Assembly: GCA_964228455.1 (NCBI GenBank)
Contig: CAXQZM010000071.1
Coordinates: forward strand, 24,651-88,650
Length of the DNA stretch: 64,000 nt
Reading direction: 5' to 3'
From: CAXQZM01 sp964228455
GTDB lineage: Bacteria > Pseudomonadota > Alphaproteobacteria > UBA7985
The position numbers were made by a program, and so were the translations under genes. This document shows positions 57,857-64,000 of this stretch, in pieces (position 1 is the stretch's first letter; each line of letters opens with the position of its first letter). The notes beneath the pieces are model-generated. The model did no database searches and was not told the origin of the DNA. It saw only the letters and a list, made by a program, of their open reading frames with translations.

Positions 57857-60073
57857 TTATTTTCGGCGCCGTTTTATTGGACCTACAGCTCTCTCAAGGG
57901 GGCCTAGTGCTTCTGCTTTTGTTTTCTTTTCCTCTTTTTGGCGCCGGGCATTTTTTCCTCGATTTTTTCCAAGCTGTTTTTCACGAGAGGGTTCAGCAGC
58001 ATTTTGATTTGCAGCGCTTCCCATTTTCAGATCTAATTCCTCTAGGCGCTTGATTTCATCTCGCAGTCGACCAGCCTCTTCAAATTCAAGATTTGCTGCA
58101 GCGTCTCGCATCCGATCTTGCAATTCAGTAATTAGAGTTGGCAAATCGCGCCCACCAGCCTCTATTAAGTCCTCATCTCCAGTAGAAACCGTAACGCGAT
58201 CTCTCTCATACACTGAGCCAAGAATATCCGCGATATTTTTCTTTACCGATTGAGGTGTAATACCATTTTTGTCGTTGTAAGCTAACTGCTTAACCCGTCG
58301 GCGCTCTGTCTCTGCCATAGCTTGCTGCATCGAGTCAGTGATTTTGTCAGCATACAGTATTACTCTGCCCTCAGCGTTTCTCGCTGCACGCCCGATAGTT
58401 TGGATGAGTGAGGTAGTAGAGCGCAGGTATCCTTCTTTGTCGGCATCAAGAATCGTTACGAGCGCGCACTCAGGGATGTCTAAGCCCTCGCGTAGAAGAT
58501 TGATGCCAATCAGTACATCGTAAACACCAAGCCTGAGGTCACGGATGATTTCGATTCTCTCTAAAGTATCAACATCTGAGTGAACATAACGGACTTTTAG
58601 TCCGGCCTCATCCATGTAGTCTGTGAGGTCTTCTGCCATTCTTTTTGTAAGCGTTGTAACCAGGACGCGATATCCCTTTGCAGCCACTTCTCTGCATTCA
58701 CTGATTAGATCATCAACCTGATTTTCTGTTGTCCGAACCTCAATCATTGGATCCGTCAAACCTGTTGGTCTAATAACCTGTTCAGAAAAAGCACCACCCG
58801 TCTGTTCTAACTCCCAATTACCGGGTGTTGCTGAAACGCAGACGGTTTGTGGTCGCATTGCCATCCATTCTTCAAATTTTAAGGGTCGATTATCCATGCA
58901 TGATGGCAAACGAAATCCATATTCTGATAGCGTAAACTTGCGACTGTAATCACCTTTATACATAGCCCCAATCTGCGGAACACCAACATGGCTTTCATCA
59001 ACAATAAGCAGAGCGTTCTCTGGTAGGTATTCAAAAAGTGTAGGAGGCGGATCGCCTGGATGACGACCCGTGAGGTAGCGAGAGTAGTTCTCAATCCCCG
59101 CACATGAGCCGGTAGCTTCCATCATTTCCATATCAAAGGTGCATCTCTGTTCGAGACGTTGAGCTTCGAGTAATTTGCCTTGTTCAAAGAGCTCATCGAG
59201 CCTTATTCTGAGGTCGGCTTTTATCTTTTTAATTGCTTGTAGAATTGTAGGCTTAGGCGTTACGTGGTGGGAGTTGGCGTAGAGACGAACTTTTTCCATG
59301 CTGCCGAGTTTCTCACCGGTCAGTGGATCAAACTCCCAAATACCTTCTAGCTCATCTCCAAAAAGAGAAAGCCTCCACGCTACGTCTTCAGCATGAGACG
59401 GATAAATTTCTATAGAATCGCCCCTCACCCGAAAAGAGCCACGACTGAAAGCGACATCATTTCGGCGGTATTGAAGTTCGACTAAACGTTTCAAAATTAC
59501 ATCTTGGCCTAGTTCCATACCAACCGCAAAAGTTTGGGTCATTGTCTGATATGTCTCGGGGGACCCAATGCCGTATATACAGGATACCGAGGCTACAATT
59601 ATTACATCTTCCCTTTCAAATAGTGCTCGGGTTGCGGCGTGACGCATTCGATCGATTTGCTCATTAATGTTCGATTCTTTTTCGATGTATGTGTCAGACC
59701 TTGGTACATAGGCTTCTGGTTGATAGTAGTCGTAATATGAAACAAAGTATTCAACCGCATTGTTTGGGAAAAAAGATTTCATTTCTCCATAAAGCTGTGC
59801 CGCAAGGGTTTTGTTTGGAGCCATTATCAAGGTTGGGCGCTGCACTGCTTGTATAACATGTGCCATGGTAAAGGTCTTGCCAGAGCCTGTTACACCAAGG
59901 AGCACCTGATCTCTTTCATTACTTCGAATACCACTAATTAGTTCTTCGATCGCGGCAGGTTGATCGCCTGCCGGTTGAAAATCTGATTGTATTTCTAGAG
60001 CTATAGGATCTTCAATTCGCTCCATTTCACCACGGGTGTTGAGAGTTTGTAGCTCGGTAAGCAAGTTGTCCAT
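57857..60073 (-). CDS. uvrB: UvrABC excinuclease subunit B
   Basis: UvrB is the damage-verification helicase of nucleotide excision repair. The 738-residue protein has Walker A GVTGSGKTFTMAHV, the beta-hairpin region YYDYYQPEAYVPRSDTYIEK, the DEAD-like LLIVDESHVG, helicase motifs IGINLLREGLDIPE and QTIGRAARN, and a C-terminal UVR motif (LEFEEAGRLRDEIKRLEEL) that binds UvrA or UvrC. The tail after the UVR motif is lysine-rich and low in complexity. The gene is monocistronic. Confidence 0.97.
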   Translation of the reverse strand: MDNLLTELQTLNTRGEMERIEDPIALEIQSDFQPAGDQPAAIEELISGIRSNERDQVLLGVTGSGKTFTMAHVIQAVQRPTLIMAPNKTLAAQLYGEMKSFFPNNAVEYFVSYYDYYQPEAYVPRSDTYIEKESNINEQIDRMRHAATRALFEREDVIIVASVSCIYGIGSPETYQTMTQTFAVGMELGQDVILKRLVELQYRRNDVAFSRGSFRVRGDSIEIYPSHAEDVAWRLSLFGDELEGIWEFDPLTGEKLGSMEKVRLYANSHHVTPKPTILQAIKKIKADLRIRLDELFEQGKLLEAQRLEQRCTFDMEMMEATGSCAGIENYSRYLTGRHPGDPPPTLFEYLPENALLIVDESHVGVPQIGAMYKGDYSRKFTLSEYGFRLPSCMDNRPLKFEEWMAMRPQTVCVSATPGNWELEQTGGAFSEQVIRPTGLTDPMIEVRTTENQVDDLISECREVAAKGYRVLVTTLTKRMAEDLTDYMDEAGLKVRYVHSDVDTLERIEIIRDLRLGVYDVLIGINLLREGLDIPECALVTILDADKEGYLRSTTSLIQTIGRAARNAEGRVILYADKITDSMQQAMAETERRRVKQLAYNDKNGITPQSVKKNIADILGSVYERDRVTVSTGDEDLIEAGGRDLPTLITELQDRMRDAAANLEFEEAGRLRDEIKRLEELDLKMGSAANQNAAEPSREKQLGKNRGKNARRQKEEKKTKAEALGPLERAVGPIKRRRK

Positions 60074-60146
60074 GCTGTTCTAAATAGTCGTGCTGATCGC
60101 CCCTGGCAATTGTGGCATTTGACCCTATCTACTCCAAACAAGCCAG

Positions 60147-61079
60147 ATGACTTATCTAATACTAATCTCTTCCTTCGTAGCGCTAATTTATGGTGCAGAC
60201 ATGCTTGTGCGTGGGGCGGTTAATTTGGCTTCTGCTTTTGGCGTACCAACATTAATTATTGGCCTTACAATAGTTGCATGGGGAACCAGTGCACCAGAGT
60301 TGGTGGTTTCTTTGACTGCTGGCTTAAGCGGTGAGTATGGCATAGCGCTTGGGAACATCATCGGGTCAAACATAGCAAATATACTATTAATTGGGGGAGT
60401 CGCAGCAATACTCCTTCCAATCGTTACAACAGCAAGCGGGCTAAAGTTCAACAGCGTGCTTTTAGTTCTCGTCTCTGGCGTGTTGGCGTTGATGGTGCTT
60501 TATGGATATCTCAACCCATGGGTTGGCTGTGCGCTGATTGCCGCCAAGTTATTAATATTGTATCGTTCATTTCGAGCAGCAGAAGTACCAGAGGTGGCAA
60601 AGGCTGACGGTATTAACCCGCCACGCGCGGCAGCTTTTACAGTCGCAGGAATGGTCTTAGTTGGAGCTGGCGGATATTTTTTAGTTGATGCTGCTGAAAA
60701 ATTAGCTCTTCTTTGGAGAGTTCCCCCGGCTATAATTGGTTTAACCGTTGTAGCCATTGGGACATCTGTTCCAGAACTAGCAGCAACAATTGCAGCAGCC
60801 CGCCAGAAACAAGGTGATCTCATTCTCGGCAACATTATCGGTTCAAATCTCGCCAATATTCTTATCGTCTTTGGATTTACGGCGTTATTTGTTCCAGGCC
60901 ATGTCCCTTATCCTGGCGCCTATGCGCCGGTCTTAGGTTTGATGATGATTTCGACCATAGCCTTACTAAGTTTTGTGTTGCTTAAACGCCGTTTGTGTTG
61001 GCGGACTGGGAGTATATTCCTCGGCACATATGTGATTTTTCTCTTAGCCCCTTATCTTTTGAATGGACCATACTCATGA
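60147..61079 (+). CDS. CaCA-family sodium/calcium antiporter (YrbG-like)
   Basis: The 310-residue membrane antiporter has about ten helices in two inverted repeats. Each repeat carries an alpha motif: GTSAPELVVSLTAGL followed by GNIIGSNIANILL, and GTSVPELAATIAA followed by GNIIGSNLANILI. The glutamates in SAPEL and SVPEL are ion ligands in NCX-type exchangers. It likely exports calcium or another cation against sodium or protons. The stop codon overlaps the start of a FolM-like reductase gene (ATGA). Confidence 0.92.
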   Translation: MTYLILISSFVALIYGADMLVRGAVNLASAFGVPTLIIGLTIVAWGTSAPELVVSLTAGLSGEYGIALGNIIGSNIANILLIGGVAAILLPIVTTASGLKFNSVLLVLVSGVLALMVLYGYLNPWVGCALIAAKLLILYRSFRAAEVPEVAKADGINPPRAAAFTVAGMVLVGAGGYFLVDAAEKLALLWRVPPAIIGLTVVAIGTSVPELAATIAAARQKQGDLILGNIIGSNLANILIVFGFTALFVPGHVPYPGAYAPVLGLMMISTIALLSFVLLKRRLCWRTGSIFLGTYVIFLLAPYLLNGPYS

Positions 61080-61846
61080 CATTACCATTCCCTAAAACAG
61101 CACTTATTACTGGCGGTGCGAAACGCTTGGGCCTCTACATGGCAAAGCGTTTCGCGCGCGAGGGCTGGTCTTTGGCCTTGCATGCTAATTCGTCAACAGA
61201 TGAAGGGCAAGCGGCGGTGGAGGAGCTAAAGCGACTTGGGGCCAAGGAAGCGCACTTGGTGATTGGTGATTTCATGAATGAGGAAGATGTTTCAGCCACA
61301 TACGATAAAGCAGTAGCGGAAATTGGACCCCTGGGCGTGTTAATTAACAATGCAAGTACATTTGAGTATGATGATGTTGAGACAGCCTCAAAGGAAAGTT
61401 GGGAGCTGCACCTTTTGGTTAATACGCGCGCACCATTTGTGTTGAGTCAAAAGGTGGCATTACAGCGCAAACCGGCCTGCATCATCAATATGCTGGATCA
61501 GCGGATTTTCAATTGGAACCACCACTTTGCTACGTATTCGATAGCGAAGGGTGCTTTGTGGACCATGACACAAACTATGGCTATTTCATTGGCGCCTTTG
61601 AAAATCCGAGTGAATGGAATTGGTCCAGGCCCTACTCTACCCAGTCCTCGCCAAGACTGGGACAGCTTTAAAGTTCAACAACGCTATACTATGTTAGATC
61701 GATTGGTAGATCCTGAGGAAGTCGCAGAAACAGCACATTTCTTAGTACATAATCAATCTGTGACTGGCCAAATGATTGCCGTAGATGGCGGGCAGCATCT
61801 TAATTGGGCTCCACCAAAGGATGCTGATCTGAGGCTGGAAGAGTAA
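61076..61846 (+). CDS. SDR-family pteridine reductase, FolM-like
   Basis: The 256-residue short-chain dehydrogenase has the cofactor motif ALITGGAKRLGLYMAKRFA. The catalytic Tyr and Lys are in FATYSIAKGALWTM. NMLDQRIFNWNHHF in place of the usual Ser region is typical of FolM/pteridine reductases, which make tetrahydromonapterin or reduce dihydrofolate. The start at 61076 overlaps the antiporter stop codon. A longer frame from 60995 lies inside the antiporter gene and is rejected. Substrate assignment is moderate. Confidence 0.8.
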   Translation: MTLPFPKTALITGGAKRLGLYMAKRFAREGWSLALHANSSTDEGQAAVEELKRLGAKEAHLVIGDFMNEEDVSATYDKAVAEIGPLGVLINNASTFEYDDVETASKESWELHLLVNTRAPFVLSQKVALQRKPACIINMLDQRIFNWNHHFATYSIAKGALWTMTQTMAISLAPLKIRVNGIGPGPTLPSPRQDWDSFKVQQRYTMLDRLVDPEEVAETAHFLVHNQSVTGQMIAVDGGQHLNWAPPKDADLRLEE

Positions 61847-61958
61847 GAGAGCCGAGCGCTCGAACTTGGCACTTGTTTTCAGAGATCAGTCACGACGATA
61901 CCTTTCCGTGAAAGTTAAGACTGTTCCGCGATAGACAAAGAACTCCGAGTGATTAAAT

Positions 61959-62975
61959 ATGTCTGCAATGTCTGCTAAAACTCATTCTGGCCAAGGAGCA
62001 AAACGTATCCTTCAGGAGCCCTTAAATTCTCACAGATTACTGGTTGACGCGGTGAAAAGCTGCGCAGAAGAGCGGGGTCTGTCTTTTGCTAGTTATTCTC
62101 AGGGTTGGATCCTTGAGTTATCTAATACAAGCAAAAAGCGGCTCGTTTACGGTTATGATTTTGGCCTTAATCGCTCTGCCATATTTCAAATGATGAATGA
62201 CAAGGCTGGTTTTTCTGATGCTTGTATCAGAGAAGGTTTACCTGCGGTTCCGCACAAAGTGTTTCTTCATCCACGGTTACAAGGCTATGTCCCTGGAGAT
62301 GGAAATTGGCCTGCGATTCGTGAAGCTTTCGAATCATGGGGCAATGATGTGGTGGTTAAAAATAACGCAGGGACCGGTGGCAAAGAGGTCACTCGTGTGC
62401 AATCGATTCGTGCTTTGGAACAGGCAACGTTCTCACTTTTTCAGGTCTCTCGCTCCATATGCCTCTCCCCGTTCTTGCCATTACAGCGAGAAGTAAGGGT
62501 GGTTACCGTTAATGGACAGTCTTTACTAGCCTATGAGAAAGAGCGAACAACTCTACTGGGAGATGGCAGGTCACCCTTATCAAGCTTAATTGCTGAGGCG
62601 GGTTTGGATGTTGCCCACGCTGCAACTGAACCCGTAGATTTTTTAACAGGAAGCAGTGTAAATCTTTTTGATGTCCCCAACGCTGGCCAAGCTATTTTGC
62701 TAGACTGGCGGCATAACTTAGGTCAAGGAGCCGTCCCGGTTCTAATTGACTTAAAGGATGATCACCCGGCGCTCAGTTTAGCGGAAAAAATTCAATCTGT
62801 GCTGGATCTCAAAATGGCAAGTATTGATTTAGTTGAAACCTCGTCCGGCTGGTATGTACTAGAGGCAAACAGTGGAGTTATGTTAGAACATCTCAGTCAG
62901 GTTCTGGATAGCGATGGTTTGTATGCCAAGACTATTTACGGTGCTGCTCTGGACGCTTTGTTTATGAGCATTTAG
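61959..62975 (+). CDS. Orphan ATP-grasp ligase-like protein
   Basis: The 338-residue protein has an ATP-grasp fold resembling the RimK/glutathione synthetase/cyanophycin synthetase type. The glycine-rich ATP loop is VVVKNNAGTGGKEVTRVQS (about 130-148). LSPFLPLQREVRVVTVNGQ is a central strand, and the magnesium-binding end is MASIDLVETSSGWYVLEANS, with acidic and Asn residues in place. Such enzymes join a carboxylate to an amine or thiol. No partner gene is adjacent, so the product is unknown. Two starts (61959 and 61968) are possible. Confidence 0.78.
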   Translation: MSAMSAKTHSGQGAKRILQEPLNSHRLLVDAVKSCAEERGLSFASYSQGWILELSNTSKKRLVYGYDFGLNRSAIFQMMNDKAGFSDACIREGLPAVPHKVFLHPRLQGYVPGDGNWPAIREAFESWGNDVVVKNNAGTGGKEVTRVQSIRALEQATFSLFQVSRSICLSPFLPLQREVRVVTVNGQSLLAYEKERTTLLGDGRSPLSSLIAEAGLDVAHAATEPVDFLTGSSVNLFDVPNAGQAILLDWRHNLGQGAVPVLIDLKDDHPALSLAEKIQSVLDLKMASIDLVETSSGWYVLEANSGVMLEHLSQVLDSDGLYAKTIYGAALDALFMSI

Positions 62976-63053
62976 AGCGCAGCAATCCAACCAAGACTTT
63001 TACGCGCAGGCAATAACGCCCGTTGCTAACCCTTGGGAATAACAGGAGGCTCA

Positions 63054-63623
63054 ATGAGCAAGTTAATATCCCCTGCAATCATAGTTGCGGGTTTAGGAAT
63101 GGCGTTCGTCGTCTTCATATCAAATATTTTAGTTCAGACTTCAGTATTGCCTTTGGACAACTACTTCGGTGGGCAGTACTTTAACTATGCGCAGTTCACA
63201 TTCCCCATAGCATTCTTAATCACCGACATTATCAATCGGACATTAGGAAGCAATAAGGCCTACGTGGTAATTGCGGCTGGTTTTATAGTCGGCGGCATCA
63301 TGTCCGTACTAGCTGGGGATGTTCGAATAGGAATGGCATCAATGGTGGCTTTTGCTGTTGGCCAATTTCTAGACGTAACAATATTCAATCGCTTCCGAAT
63401 CGCAGTTTGGTGGCTTGCACCACTAATTTCTTCTTTGGTGGCATCACTGATTGATACTTGGATTTTTTATGCGGGGGCTTTTTATGGACAAGACTGGCCT
63501 TGGCAAATTCAGGCTTGGATCGACTATGGCATTAAAGTTATCGTGGCACTCGTAGCTTTAGTCCCTTTCCGATTAGTTGTTGCTCGGCTAATTGGACATC
63601 CTGTGGTGGCCCGTGAAGGTTAG
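63054..63623 (+). CDS. yhhQ: Queuosine precursor transporter (YhhQ family)
   Basis: The 189-residue membrane protein of the VUT1/YhhQ family has about six helices (AFLITDIINRTLG, AVGQFLDVTIFNRF and SLIDTWIFYAGAF are typical). In E. coli YhhQ imports the queuosine precursors preQ0 and preQ1. AGGAGG lies 4 bases before the ATG at 63054. The gene overlaps queA by 11 bases, which strongly supports the queuosine role. Confidence 0.9.
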   Translation: MSKLISPAIIVAGLGMAFVVFISNILVQTSVLPLDNYFGGQYFNYAQFTFPIAFLITDIINRTLGSNKAYVVIAAGFIVGGIMSVLAGDVRIGMASMVAFAVGQFLDVTIFNRFRIAVWWLAPLISSLVASLIDTWIFYAGAFYGQDWPWQIQAWIDYGIKVIVALVALVPFRLVVARLIGHPVVAREG

Positions 63624-64000
63624 TGATTTTAATTTTTCATTAGACGAAACGTTGATCGCTCAGCGCCCGGTCGAACCACGTGATTCTGCACGCTTACTTG
63701 ACTTAAGTGGTGCATCAGAAGTTCACCGAACGGTTCGCGATTTTCCAGGAATAATTAGCTCTAGTGATCTTATCGTTGTCAATAATACCAAGGTGCTTCC
63801 GGCAAGGCTGTTCGGTTATAGAGATGCGGTAGCGATCGAAGCGACTTTGATGCGTCAACTAACTATGAGTCGTTGGTCAGCGTTAGCAAAACCAGGAAAG
63901 CGCATAAAGGTGGATCAATCAATCAGGTTTGATAACGGGTTAACCGCAAAAGTTTTGAATAAAGACGGGCCAGAAGTTATACTTCAGTTCAATTACGAAG
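63613..64000 (+). CDS. queA: S-adenosylmethionine:tRNA ribosyltransferase-isomerase, N-terminal part (cut by window end)
   Basis: QueA adds the epoxycyclopentane ring to preQ1 in tRNA using SAM. The frame starts at a GTG inside the yhhQ end and reads KVSDFNFSLDETLIAQRP, then EPRDSARLLDL, then VVNNTKVLPARL, all strongly diagnostic of QueA. About 129 of some 340-350 residues are in the window, and the frame is open to the last base. Coupling to yhhQ links uptake and modification. Confidence 0.95.
   Translation, partial: MKVSDFNFSLDETLIAQRPVEPRDSARLLDLSGASEVHRTVRDFPGIISSSDLIVVNNTKVLPARLFGYRDAVAIEATLMRQLTMSRWSALAKPGKRIKVDQSIRFDNGLTAKVLNKDGPEVILQFNYE

Noticed and set aside
62976..63053. Possible preQ1 riboswitch before yhhQ-queA
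   Set aside because: A GCAA/TTGC hairpin lies before the ribosome binding site, but the GGUUC loop motif and the A-rich run of preQ1-I are absent. The fit is too weak.

Overview
The window reads as a stretch of chromosome from a free-living, probably marine alphaproteobacterium. The evidence is the rsmG-parA-parB run, a maf-aroE-coaE run, a zapA gene preceded by a small coiled-coil gene, quinone synthesis genes ubiE and ubiB, and a small membrane protein next to rluD of a kind common in that class. Base composition is moderate and fairly even, with no obvious foreign island. I see no rRNA, tRNA, insertion sequence, prophage or CRISPR array. An affiliation near SAR116 or another marine Rhodospirillales-like group is a guess from gene content. 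Coding density is very high, and no gap reaches 300 bases.

Region 1 (1-36.6 kb) is mostly housekeeping. It holds the end of pnp with its terminator, rluD, and a small amino-acid group (threonine aldolase, M20 amidohydrolase, RidA-like protein, HTH-cupin regulator). Then come mnmC-rsmG-parA-parB, a reverse-strand operon (exonuclease/phosphatase-fold protein, carboxymuconolactone-decarboxylase-like protein, nucleosidase, carnitine-dehydrogenase-like enzyme), pepF, pyrF, an acyl-CoA synthetase and dnaN. The end of cobalamin synthesis follows (cobC-like, cobS, cobT), then dapD-dapE-hydrolase-efp-suhB, ubiB/ubiE, a lone sdhB, tgt, zapA, rpmI-rplT, maf-aroE-coaE, an MsbA-like exporter and a membrane acyltransferase.

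Region 2 (about 36.65-50.6 kb) is the accessory part and the most interesting. Thirteen genes on one strand encode an ABC importer (ATPase, binding protein, two permeases), a histidinol-dehydrogenase-family enzyme, three two-domain SnoaL-like proteins, a LacI-family regulator, a short-chain dehydrogenase, a double-cupin protein, a MetE-like zinc methyltransferase and an RraA-like protein. Upstream of the ATPase gene a plausible promoter lies between two near-identical LacI-type palindromes (TTGCATGCGTTTGCAA and TTGCAAGCGTATGCAA). I read this as a LacI-controlled uptake and catabolism unit for a small hydroxylated, possibly methylated, organic compound. I cannot name the substrate, and I do not recognise this enzyme set as a described pathway.

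Region 3 (50.6-64 kb) returns to general functions: a glycine-zipper envelope protein, a TSUP permease, a quinone oxidoreductase-like protein, a small-molecule kinase, an NfeD/SPFH membrane pair, def-fmt-truA, uvrB, a CaCA antiporter overlapping a FolM-like reductase, an orphan ATP-grasp protein, and a queuosine-precursor transporter overlapping queA, which runs off the end of the window. Many start codons were placed inside longer open frames, using family N-termini, ribosome binding sites and ATGA overlaps.
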